Source of the DNA: Thermoproteota archaeon
GTDB lineage: Archaea > Korarchaeota > Korarchaeia > Korarchaeales > Korarchaeaceae
Length of the DNA stretch: 64,000 bases
Direction: 5' to 3'
Assembly (NCBI GenBank): GCA_027491435.1
Contig: JAOZFG010000003.1
Span: 1 to 64,000, forward strand
The notes under the pieces were generated by a model, which was given only the letters and a program-made list of their open reading frames with translations, did not search any database and had not been told where the DNA came from. Of the stretch, positions 39,482 through 47,131 are shown piece after piece (the first letter of the stretch is position 1; every line of letters begins with the position of its first letter). Both the position numbers and the translations under genes were made by a program.

Positions 39482-40568
39482 GGAGTTCGCCCTTAGGGTA
39501 GCTAGGTCAATACGCAAGCTGTCCGGACATCTTGATGAGGTCAAGATAATGGACTTCTGCGGTACGCATGAGTGGACCATCACCCACTACGGTATAAGGT
39601 CGATGATGCCCGAAAACGTTGAGCTGGTCGCGGGCCCGGGTTGTCCGGTGTGCATCACCCCTGGCTACTACGTGAAGGCCGCAGTTAAGCTAGCAATGGA
39701 GGGGATCAGGGTCTTCACCTACGGAGATGCTTACAAACTGCCTACTGGGAGAAGGGAAGAGCCATCAAGCTTAGAGGAGGCTAGGTCCATGGGAGGAAAA
39801 GTGGAGATAGTATACAGCGTTATGGACGCTGTCAAGAAGTCCAGAGATGGGAGGGAATCGGTATTCTTAGCGGTCGGGTTCGAAACTACGGCGCCAGCCA
39901 CCTTCATACCCTTGAAACATGGAGAAGCTCCCAACAACCTCTCCTTCCTAGTGGCCCACAGGCTCACGCCCCCCATAACCAGGTACGTTCTGGACAACTT
40001 CCCCGACAACCCCATCTCCGGCATAATAGCTCCGGGACATGTGTCCACTATAATAGGTGCCAAGGCATGGAGCTTCCTACCCAAAGAGTATGGAGTTCCT
40101 ACCGTGGTATCTGGATTTGAACCTGTGGACGTTCTGCTCTCAATATTGGAGATCCTCAGGCAGATAAGGGATGGAAGGCCTAGATTGGTTAATGAGTACA
40201 GCAGGGCCGTCTCATGGGACGGCAACTTACAGGCTCAAAAACTCTTCCGAGATGTTGCGCAAGTATCTGATGCCGTATGGCGTGGGATAGGCGTCGTCCC
40301 CGAGAGCGGGCTCATTCTAAGCGAAGTCTATAAAGAACAGGATGCTGAAACTAGGTACGGGATTGATGATGAGGGATGGGATGACCTCCCCCCTGGCTGT
40401 AGATGTGCTCAAGTCACTTTAGGCATGATTAAACCTACAGATTGTCCGATGTTCATGAAGTCATGTACACCCGAGAGCCCCTACGGCCCTTGTATGGTGT
40501 CTTCCGAAGGTACTTGTAACATATGGGCTAAACATAGCGGGGCTAGCGTCATTAATCTACCAAATTAA
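39468..40568 (+). CDS. hypD: Hydrogenase maturation protein HypD
   Basis: A 366-residue iron-sulfur scaffold where HypC, HypD and HypE assemble Fe(CN)2CO. Family blocks: DFCGTHEWTITHYGIR, AGPGCPVCITP, TYGDAYKLPTG, GFETTAP, PGHVS, and the C-terminal cysteines PPGCRCAQV, DCPMF, SCTPESPYGPCMVSSEGTC that bind the [4Fe-4S] cluster. ATG 39468 within the end of hypF is chosen; a GTG at 39453 would add five residues. A 17-T tract follows the stop by 4 bp. Confidence 0.95.
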   Translation: MFRDKEFALRVARSIRKLSGHLDEVKIMDFCGTHEWTITHYGIRSMMPENVELVAGPGCPVCITPGYYVKAAVKLAMEGIRVFTYGDAYKLPTGRREEPSSLEEARSMGGKVEIVYSVMDAVKKSRDGRESVFLAVGFETTAPATFIPLKHGEAPNNLSFLVAHRLTPPITRYVLDNFPDNPISGIIAPGHVSTIIGAKAWSFLPKEYGVPTVVSGFEPVDVLLSILEILRQIRDGRPRLVNEYSRAVSWDGNLQAQKLFRDVAQVSDAVWRGIGVVPESGLILSEVYKEQDAETRYGIDDEGWDDLPPGCRCAQVTLGMIKPTDCPMFMKSCTPESPYGPCMVSSEGTCNIWAKHSGASVINLPN

Positions 40569-40572
40569 TTTG

Positions 40573-40589
40573 TTTTTTTTTTTTTTTTT
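40573..40589 (+). terminator. 17-T tract terminating the hypFD transcript
   Basis: An uninterrupted run of 17 T begins four bases after the hypD stop codon. Archaeal transcription ends at such T-runs without needing a hairpin. Confidence 0.75.
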
Positions 40590-40667
40590 GAAAGAAGAAA
40601 GATAAAAGAAATATCATCTGTTAATCCGAAAGCTTTTTTAGAGAGTTAGCCTCCCTATGAACATAGA

Positions 40668-41267
40668 GTGAGCATGAGCGGGGATGATATAATCAGGAAC
40701 TTAAAAGATGTTGTCAGGGACTCTTACGCTCTTATGGGATCGATAATAAATCTAACAGACGAGGAAAGAAAGTATATTGGCGAGGTGGACTTACTAGCGA
40801 AAGAAAAATTAGAAAAAACCGCTGAAATTGTGGTCAGCAGAATTCTAGAGAACGCTAGCTTATTGAACGAGCTGAAGGCCTCGGGGGTTAAGGGTGAGGA
40901 GGTCCGAAAGATAGTTAAGGAAGTACTGGAGTTCACCTCAACCTTAGATAATGAGAAGGGAATAGAGGAGAGTAGCCTTAAAATAGCTCAGGTCAGCTCC
41001 TTCGCCTTAGCTAGAGATATATCATTAGGAACTTACGTAGCTATGATAGGATCGATACACAGCGAGCTGTTGAACATGTTAAACAGCGAGGTGGATGAAA
41101 AAGTACTAGCTATTTCTAAAGCTTTCCTCTGGTTCTCCAGCGTAGCGGCAGAGTCTTATCATCAGGCGGTGTTAACCAGTATAAAGAGATCTGCTGGACT
41201 CCCAGATAATATAATAGATAGGGCCATTAGGATATCGTCCGCTAAGGTTCATGAGAGGCTTGAGTAG
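40668..41267 (+). CDS. All-helical protein, possibly a protoglobin-type haem sensor
   Basis: A 199-residue, predicted all-helical soluble protein. The order LTDEERKYIGEVDLLAKEKLEKTAEIVVSRIL, then VRKIVKEVLEFTS, a YVAMIGSIHSELL helix and a last long helix, matches the layout of single-domain globin-coupled sensors/protoglobins. There the His in the IG.(V/I)H motif is the proximal haem ligand (here about residue 130). The match is by eye and the haem pocket is not proved. Start is GTG 40668 (or ATG 40674) with AGCTTTTTTAG as TATA box. It follows hypFD and faces the V4R-like gene tail to tail. Confidence 0.5.
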   Translation: MSMSGDDIIRNLKDVVRDSYALMGSIINLTDEERKYIGEVDLLAKEKLEKTAEIVVSRILENASLLNELKASGVKGEEVRKIVKEVLEFTSTLDNEKGIEESSLKIAQVSSFALARDISLGTYVAMIGSIHSELLNMLNSEVDEKVLAISKAFLWFSSVAAESYHQAVLTSIKRSAGLPDNIIDRAIRISSAKVHERLE

Positions 41268-41269
41268 AG

Positions 41270-41725
41270 TCATTTTAGCTCTTCAAAGCTTAAATAACAT
41301 TTATCCCCCTCTACCCTAATGTCTCCCAGCGATGTGGACTTGGAACCCCTACTCCTAACTACATAAGCTATTAAATTAAGGAAAGGGCATAGGAAAGGCT
41401 TGATATTGTTTCCTATGAGCTGCCTCTCGACGTCTAGCATTACGCAATTGTTAATTACTGCTGTGAACTTAGATCCATCTCTGCTAATGTCCACCGATTT
41501 GGCTACCCCCATATCCTCAGTTAAAACCCTAGAGATCTCCCTAAGAGCTTCTTCCTCACTAACACCCTCTAAATCCACATTTGATAAGGATTTAAGCCTT
41601 TCATACAATTCCTCACCGACTATGGAGACTGTTGCTTTAGCCCCAGCCCCAAGGAGTTCCCAGAAGGCCTTCTCAAGGGAATAGATTATCTCAAGTAGGG
41701 CCGATTCTCGGCTTAGTTCCGACAT
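41270..41725 (-). CDS. Small protein, possibly V4R-like
   Basis: A 151-residue protein with helical N-terminus (LEIIYSLEKAFWELLGAGAKATVSIVGEELYERL), a beta segment (AVINNCVMLDVERQL), and FLCPFLNLIAYVV followed by VEGDKCYLSFEEL. The G.GA......G..L and C-helix-C pattern resembles the V4R domain of the protein at 17982-18557, in shortened form. A ligand-binding sensor is possible; the family is not certain. Convergent with the globin-like gene, ending 2 bp from it. Confidence 0.45.
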   Translation of the reverse strand: MSELSRESALLEIIYSLEKAFWELLGAGAKATVSIVGEELYERLKSLSNVDLEGVSEEEALREISRVLTEDMGVAKSVDISRDGSKFTAVINNCVMLDVERQLIGNNIKPFLCPFLNLIAYVVRSRGSKSTSLGDIRVEGDKCYLSFEELK

Positions 41726-42242
41726 AATGACACCTAATTATCTCGAACATGAAACTATTTATTTTTTGTGTTATAAGTTGCGATTATCCTAATAATTAAT
41801 AATTTATCGATATTTGAATTAATAAATTTGTAGTATCTCATAGATAATTTTAGTATATCTCAAAAAACTATCGATTTTTATTATAAGTTTTTCGCTTACC
41901 AGTTATTGAAGTTGATCTAAATTTCTACTCTTGTAAATACAACATAATTACAAATATCTTTAAATAGATTAAGAATTAACTGATTAAAATTTAAATAATA
42001 TAAAGTTAAAGTATCCACCCTGTAATTCCATCAACTTTTTCAAAAAGCATTCTTTTACTTATAATCCTGATGATTACATCACATAGCTTTAAATTTAATC
42101 AAGGAATAATCTATCTAACGAATAATCATTATCATATGTCAGGCGGTTTATTTATGATAGCGCTCTTGCGTCTATTAAGTTAAGATTCATTTTTATAAAC
42201 TGTATATAACTCTAATTAATTAAACTGAAAACTCCAAAAACT
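41726..42242. other. AT-rich gap, no gene seen
   Basis: About 517 bases of strikingly AT-rich sequence between the start of the V4R-like gene and the end of rnhB. No reading frame, tRNA or perfect long repeat could be supported. It should hold the promoter of the minus-strand V4R-like gene near its left end. Confidence 0.4.
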
Positions 42243-42893
42243 TTATAAATATTTCTCTAAGTCATCCGATCTTAAAATAAGTCTCTTTACAGTTCCCCAG
42301 CTCCATCTAACGAAGTTAGGTTTAACTCCCTCACTTACAAGCCATTCAATGAACTTCCTAGTCTTAGGATCGCTTGGATAACCTGATCCAAAGTCTACCC
42401 CTATTTCTTTCTTGATTTCATCTATCAGTCTATCCCTCTCAACCTTAGCTATTATGGAGGCGGCTGCCACGTGCAGGTACTTCCTGTCGGCCTTGTTCCT
42501 AGCTATGAGCCTATACCTCATCCCTTTAGTCATTGACTTTATCATTGACGAGAACTTCTTGGTGTTCACCATGGGGGAATCCACTATTGCCAGGGACGGC
42601 CTAAGCTCCCTTATTATCTCAGCCATTGCCTCGGCTTCCAGGTGATTCAACATGTTTCTGGAGACGGCCTCGTCTATCCTTCTTGGATGTATCACCTTAA
42701 CTGAGCAGGAATCGGCTACCTCCTCAATAAGGAGCTTTAATTCTTCTCTCCTCTCCTCGCTTAACAACTTGGAGTCTTTAACGCCCGCTTCCCTGAGTAA
42801 CTTTAATTTAGAGCTTTTTATCAAGACCCCCGCAACTACCATGGGGCCTATCACTGGGCCCCTTCCCGCCTCATCTAAACCCGCTGTCGTCAC
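42243..42893 (-). CDS. rnhB: Ribonuclease HII
   Basis: A 216-residue archaeal RNase HII that cuts RNA strands in RNA/DNA hybrids and single ribonucleotides in DNA. Catalytic acids are visible in AGLDEAGRGPVIG (Asp6, Glu7), AIVDSPMV (near 103), and the KADRKYLHVAAASIIAKVERD block with Asp. GSGYPSDPKT follows. GTG start at 42893, with TTTATCTTTAT on the minus strand about 25 bases upstream as TATA box. Its first ten codons and promoter recur at 44302-44361. Confidence 0.95.
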   Translation of the reverse strand: MTTAGLDEAGRGPVIGPMVVAGVLIKSSKLKLLREAGVKDSKLLSEERREELKLLIEEVADSCSVKVIHPRRIDEAVSRNMLNHLEAEAMAEIIRELRPSLAIVDSPMVNTKKFSSMIKSMTKGMRYRLIARNKADRKYLHVAAASIIAKVERDRLIDEIKKEIGVDFGSGYPSDPKTRKFIEWLVSEGVKPNFVRWSWGTVKRLILRSDDLEKYL

Positions 42894-42929
42894 GAGGTAA
42901 CCTTAAAAGCCATAAAGATAAATCCTTAC
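42869..42929. repeat. Direct repeat copy A: 5' end of rnhB plus its promoter
   Basis: CCTCATCTAAACCCGCTGTCGTCAC followed by GGTAACCTTAAAA and AAAGATAA.TCCTTA is shared with 44302-44361 in the same orientation. Only about seven mismatches and one single-base length difference occur over ~61 bases. This copy is the functional rnhB start region. Confidence 0.85.
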
Positions 42930-43271
42930 TCGCTAAGGAGCTTCTCCATCCTAGAGGGCACATCAAACCAAGGTCGAGCGGTTCCTCATAATGGGATATT
43001 CCTCTTAAACAGAAGTAACTCCAACAACTGGTTCTCATGCTTATCCGCTGGACTCGCAAGTAAATTTATGGAGCTATTAAGGGGATTAAAGCTATATGAA
43101 TAGATAACAGGTCCAGTGGGGTGCTGTCAACTTAAGGCTCTTAGGGCCGCTGACATCTACGAGGGGGCCGTCGCTAACTGACCTGAACTTTCAGACCGCT
43201 TCACGTAGAAAAGGTATTGAGCTTACTCAGCTGAACTCACCACTCTCATTCTACAAAAGGACTTTTTAGGG
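42930..43271. other. Gap without a recognised gene
   Basis: About 342 bases between the rnhB upstream copy and the end of vapC. Short minus-strand frames exist, but none has a supported start or known motif. No RNA gene recognised. Confidence 0.35.
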
Positions 43272-43715
43272 TTAGGGGACTACTTTAAGCCAGGGTACAT
43301 GCTTAAAATCCTCATCAAATGTGAGAATGGAGTTTATGTCGTGATGCTTACACGTCAACGCTATTATAGCGTCACTCGGTAACAACCTAAGCTCCTTTAG
43401 AACTCTGTAAAGCTCCTCCTCTGTATACATATCCGGTATAAGTCTTATGTTCAATCTCCTGAGCAACTCCCTAATTACTTCAATCACCTTCCCGGGATAT
43501 CCGTGCTTCTTTATCCATCTTCTAGCTGAGTAAGTCCCGGTCATCCCGTATTTATGCTTCAGATAGTGCATTGTGGATGTATAGATAATCTCATTATGAA
43601 CTACCGTATTTATGACGTAATCTCCTGGATTTTCCTCGAGCAGAGTCAACGCCTCATCCGTTCTAGGTGTTTTATGAATAATGTGGTACAGTATGTTAGT
43701 GTCTAAGAAAATCAC
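43272..43715 (-). CDS. vapC: VapC-type PIN-domain toxin
   Basis: A 147-residue PIN-domain ribonuclease. Metal-binding acids: FLDTNILYH (Asp5), NEIIYTS (Glu ~42), SDAIIALTCK (Asp ~114) and TFDEDF (Asp ~133). Such toxins cleave RNA, often tRNA, when freed from their antitoxin. The ATG overlaps the upstream antitoxin gene by 4 bp, the usual VapBC coupling. Confidence 0.88.
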   Translation of the reverse strand: MIFLDTNILYHIIHKTPRTDEALTLLEENPGDYVINTVVHNEIIYTSTMHYLKHKYGMTGTYSARRWIKKHGYPGKVIEVIRELLRRLNIRLIPDMYTEEELYRVLKELRLLPSDAIIALTCKHHDINSILTFDEDFKHVPWLKVVP

Positions 43716-43909
43716 GATTGCCAGACCTCCTCGAGATACTCTTCCAACTCTCCCTCGCTGGACTCACCCAGAATGCCGATAAGGTCTTTTAACATCTCTC
43801 TTAAACTCTTTTCAATTCTTACTTTAATTTCCTCACCTTCTTTAAGCTCTATGGGGTCTAATGGTTTAAGTACTCCCCCTTCATACTTGACCCTCACAGC
43901 CCTAGACAA
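43712..43909 (-). CDS. vapB: DUF104/AF2212-type VapB antitoxin
   Basis: A 65-residue protein, SRAVRVKYEGGVLKPLDPIELKEGEEIKVRIEKS followed by a helical acidic tail (GESSEGELEEYLEEVW). This is the small beta antitoxin of the DUF104 family that partners archaeal PIN toxins. The TTG at 43909 after GGGGGGTACTA is preferred. The frame is open to a position at 43942 but the added residues do not fit the family. Confidence 0.8.
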   Translation of the reverse strand: MSRAVRVKYEGGVLKPLDPIELKEGEEIKVRIEKSLREMLKDLIGILGESSEGELEEYLEEVWQS

Positions 43910-44301
43910 TAGTACCCCCCGATTAAATTGGCCTCGTGCCAATTAGCCTTTTCCCTAGACGATCGGTTACCACGCCAAAACTCGCTGCAGCCTTTTCGCT
44001 TAAACTTATTTTAAGTTTTCTGAGAAATTGTAGTAAATTCATATTAAAAAGACGGATTAATTTTATATTTAGGGGAGTTCAATGGTCTCAGCGGACTGTT
44101 AGCTTATGAGCTTAAGTAAGCTTCAGACCATTAAAGCATTTAGTTACAGATTTCTTAAGGTAATGACCTTAAGTGATGCTAGATTGTATGGAAAATATAT
44201 ACGTTACACAGGAATCTTCAATTTATAGGGGACTTAACCGGCTGCAACTATAGCTTTAAGGTCCGCTGAGCGCTAGCATCTCAATGTACCCGCCCCTCCT
44301 A
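43910..44301. other. Gap with a large imperfect hairpin and a distant inverted repeat
   Basis: No coding frame is supported. AATGGTCT (44081-44088) pairs with AGACCATT (44125-44132), with an inner AGCTTA/TAAGCT stem. CTCAGCGGAC (44087-44096), inside the left arm, also has a perfect reverse complement GTCCGCTGAG at 44261-44270, about 165 bases on. The left end holds the vapBC promoter region. Confidence 0.45.
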
Positions 44302-44361
44302 CCTCATCTAAACCCGCTGTCGTCACAGGGTAACCTTAAAAACCGGTAAAGATAATCCTTA
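44302..44361. repeat. Direct repeat copy B: rnhB 5' fragment used as promoter of the next gene
   Basis: This copy of the rnhB start region (compare 42869-42929) keeps about ten rnhB codons on the minus strand and then stops matching. On the plus strand its CCTTAAAAACC (44334-44344) is positioned 25 bases before the ATG at 44364 and probably serves that gene as TATA box. Confidence 0.85.
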
Positions 44362-44363
44362 TT

Positions 44364-45977
44364 ATGCATAAAAGGCTTGTCATTCTGTTGCTTTTAGCGT
44401 TGCTGATCCCCATAAGCCCGACAAAGGCTTTTGGTAAGGACGTAGTCATTCTCTCCAACGACATAGACGAGCAGGCGGCTATGATCGTTAAGAAGGCTTT
44501 TGAGGATACAGGCGCTGAAGTGGAGCTCCTTAAACCTGGAACGAAAATACCGCCTACCAAGTTGCTGGTAGTCATGGGCGGTCCCATGGCCCCTGAAGTT
44601 GGAAGTTTCGCTTCCCATCATCTGCCTGAATATGAAAGGAAATCCCTGATCTTCCAAAAGGGCTATTGGACCTGGTTTATAAAGCCGTTAAAGGATAAGA
44701 GCCTCGTCATAATAGCTGGTAACACAAGAAGGGAGACCAGGACCGCTGCTGAGGAGTTCGTCGCCCAAGGATTCCCGGAGTTCCTCACGAGCAAGGGAGT
44801 AAGCAACCTGTTCACTGAGGAGGAGCTCAGGAAGGGAAAGGAATTTGGTTACGAGTGGGCCTGGAACGGGAAGAAGTACAGGATCTCTGTGAAGATACCT
44901 CAAAATCTGTACGATTTCTACAGGGTTAAGCCTAGGATGAGCCTGGTGGCTGAGTACAACGAGACGGTTGGGGGTAGGAAGAGGAGCGACTTCATGATCA
45001 CCTGGTACCTTATGGCTAAAACCCCCCATCAGGAGCCAGTCATCAAAGAGATAGCCTCTCAACTCGAAGAGATAGCTGATAAGGAGGGTCTCTCAGAATA
45101 TGATAAGGCCTGGTTGGTCTCCTCCTTCGTGCAGAGCCTCACTTACCAGAGGGACCTAGGTAGCTTAGGAGGGGAATACCCCAAGTACGTGGTCGAGACT
45201 TTATGGGACGGAGGGGGCGACTGCGAGGACACGACCATACTCCTGATATCCCTGCTGAGGGAAATGGGCTACGACACAACTTTCCTTCTCATGCCTGGCC
45301 ACGCCGCCGTCGCTGTGGCTTTGAACCCTGGGGACGTCAAGGGGCCCAGGGTCAGGAACTCTGTAGAGGAGTATGGATACCTCTCCTTGGTTCTCGTAGA
45401 CTCGGATGACCTGTACAAGAAGTACGTCTCCTACGTCAGAGGCGGAGATATACCTGTACTTGAGTTCAAGCTCAATGGGAAGAGTTACTTTTACGTGGAG
45501 ACTACAGGAGAAGGCTGGAAGCCCGGCTGGGTGCCTTATCTTCTAGTCCTTGGGTACTTTAAGAAGTTTCCGATATACGTGATAAGCGTCGACAGGGCGC
45601 CCTTGCCCCTTATAGCTGACTACGTGACCGTCGTCAGGAAGGCAAATAACGGAATTGGCCTATCCATACTAGTGAAGGTGATGAACGCTGGCGAGGAAGA
45701 GGCCCCAAGTACTAGGCTTATAGTGGGCATAACTCCGGGATCTGAGGTCAAGGTGGGCGGCGTGAAGCCCAACGTCAGGGGAGAGGTCACAGTTAAGGCT
45801 TCCGTCAAGGAGTTTCCTACGAAGTACGAGGTGGAGATACCTGAGCTTGAGCCTGGGGAGAGCAGGTTCCTGCTGATCACCCTGTACTATGGGGGAGGGA
45901 CCGCTGTGGAGACCATCACCCTGAAGCTGGGCAAGGTCAACGTGGATAACGTGAGGACAAGGCCCCTCAACCCCTAG
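44364..45977 (+). CDS. Exported protein with transglutaminase-like domain
   Basis: A 537-residue protein with a Sec signal peptide (residues 1-24, LVILLLLALLIPISPTKA). The N-terminal ~120 residues look like an S-layer/cell-wall-associated module (KDVVILSNDIDEQAA, LLVVMGGPMAPEVG). A transglutaminase-like domain follows: DKAWLVSSFVQSLTYQRD, then GGGDCEDTTILL with the nucleophile Cys near 291, and GHAAVAVAL with the His near 317. The C-terminal ~120 residues form a CARDB/Ig-like beta module. Archaeal members may be proteases or cross-linkers of the cell envelope. No transmembrane anchor is seen. Leaderless start inside the rnhB-derived repeat. Confidence 0.78.
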   Translation: MHKRLVILLLLALLIPISPTKAFGKDVVILSNDIDEQAAMIVKKAFEDTGAEVELLKPGTKIPPTKLLVVMGGPMAPEVGSFASHHLPEYERKSLIFQKGYWTWFIKPLKDKSLVIIAGNTRRETRTAAEEFVAQGFPEFLTSKGVSNLFTEEELRKGKEFGYEWAWNGKKYRISVKIPQNLYDFYRVKPRMSLVAEYNETVGGRKRSDFMITWYLMAKTPHQEPVIKEIASQLEEIADKEGLSEYDKAWLVSSFVQSLTYQRDLGSLGGEYPKYVVETLWDGGGDCEDTTILLISLLREMGYDTTFLLMPGHAAVAVALNPGDVKGPRVRNSVEEYGYLSLVLVDSDDLYKKYVSYVRGGDIPVLEFKLNGKSYFYVETTGEGWKPGWVPYLLVLGYFKKFPIYVISVDRAPLPLIADYVTVVRKANNGIGLSILVKVMNAGEEEAPSTRLIVGITPGSEVKVGGVKPNVRGEVTVKASVKEFPTKYEVEIPELEPGESRFLLITLYYGGGTAVETITLKLGKVNVDNVRTRPLNP

Positions 45978-45985
45978 GTGATCCC

Positions 45986-47131
45986 ATGGCTGGGGACGTC
46001 TTCGGGAGGGCCCTCCGGCTCATTTCTTTCGGGGAAAGCCATGGAAAGGTTGTTGGAGCCGTCCTTGAGGGCGTTCCCGCCGGCCTTCCCTTATCTGAGG
46101 GGGACATACAGTGGCTCCTTGACCTGAGGAGGCCCGGGCAGTCTTCAGTCACCACCACCAGGAGAGAGGAGGACAGGGTCAAGATACTCAGCGGGGTCTT
46201 CAAGGGGAAGACCACCGGAGCCCCCATAGCAATGGTCGTTGAGAATGAAGACGTGATATCCTCCTATTACGAGGAGTACTTCCACAGGCCTAGGCCGGGA
46301 CACGCCGACTACGTGGCCAGGCTGAAGTATGGGGGCTTCAACGACTACAGGGGAGGGGGCAGGTTCTCAGGAAGGATAACCGTGTCCATGGTGATGGGCG
46401 GGGCCGTGGCCATGAAGCTCCTCAAACTAATTGGAGTGGAGGTCATGGCCTACACGCTGGAGATAGGAGGAGTTAAGGCTGAAAATTTCACCTTAGAGGA
46501 CGTGAGAGCCAGGTACAGGAATGAAGTTAGAACCCCCGACGGGGAGGCGGCCCTTAAGATGAGGGAGGTAATAGAGAGGGCTAGGAGGAAGGGGGACAGC
46601 GTAGGTGGCATAGTGGAGGTTCTGGCCCTCAACCTGCCTCCGGGGCTAGGGGAGCCCATCTTTGACACGATAGAGGGGGACCTAGCCAAGGCCATGTTCG
46701 CTATCCCAGCGGTGAAGGGAGTAGAATTCGGCTCTGGTTTTAAAGCGGCTAGAATGATGGGATCTGAACACAACGACCCCTACATCATCAGGAACGGCAA
46801 GGTTTCCTTTGCCTCCAACAACCACGGGGGCGCGCTGGGGGGAATGACCACAGGAGCCCCCCTGGTCATGAGGGTCGCCTTTAAGCCCACAGCCTCGATA
46901 GCTAAGCCCCAACGAACCGTGGACCTCAGGACCATGGAGGAGGTCACTATAAGAGTGAAGGGCAGACACGACCCCTGTATAGTGCCCAGAGCTGTCCCGG
47001 TGGTGGAGGCGATGACCTCTTTAGTCCTGGCTGACCATGCAATTTTATCAGGGTACATACCCAAGGTTCTCGAAGGTGCCCCTGATGGAGGTAAGGGAGA
47101 GGATAAGGGAGGTCACCCTGAAGATCTTTGA
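45986..47131 (+). CDS. aroC: Chorismate synthase
   Basis: A 381-residue AroC, which converts EPSP to chorismate with reduced FMN. Signatures: ISFGESHGKVVGAVLEGVPAG (about 13-33), RRPGQS, RGGGRFSGRITVSMV, EFGSGFKAARMMGSEHND, SNNHGGALGGMTTGAPLVMRVAFKPT and RHDPCIVPRAVPVVEAM. The C-terminal ~20 residues are charged. The coding end overlaps the next gene by 47 bp. First gene of an aromatic amino acid operon. Confidence 0.96.
   Translation: MAGDVFGRALRLISFGESHGKVVGAVLEGVPAGLPLSEGDIQWLLDLRRPGQSSVTTTRREEDRVKILSGVFKGKTTGAPIAMVVENEDVISSYYEEYFHRPRPGHADYVARLKYGGFNDYRGGGRFSGRITVSMVMGGAVAMKLLKLIGVEVMAYTLEIGGVKAENFTLEDVRARYRNEVRTPDGEAALKMREVIERARRKGDSVGGIVEVLALNLPPGLGEPIFDTIEGDLAKAMFAIPAVKGVEFGSGFKAARMMGSEHNDPYIIRNGKVSFASNNHGGALGGMTTGAPLVMRVAFKPTASIAKPQRTVDLRTMEEVTIRVKGRHDPCIVPRAVPVVEAMTSLVLADHAILSGYIPKVLEGAPDGGKGEDKGGHPEDL

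Noticed and set aside
41726-42242. Replication origin in the AT-rich gap
   Set aside because: No origin recognition repeats and no cdc6/orc gene are nearby. AT-richness alone is not enough.
42871-43059. Short minus-strand frame over the rnhB start
   Set aside because: It overlaps the conserved rnhB N-terminus in another frame and shows no motif.
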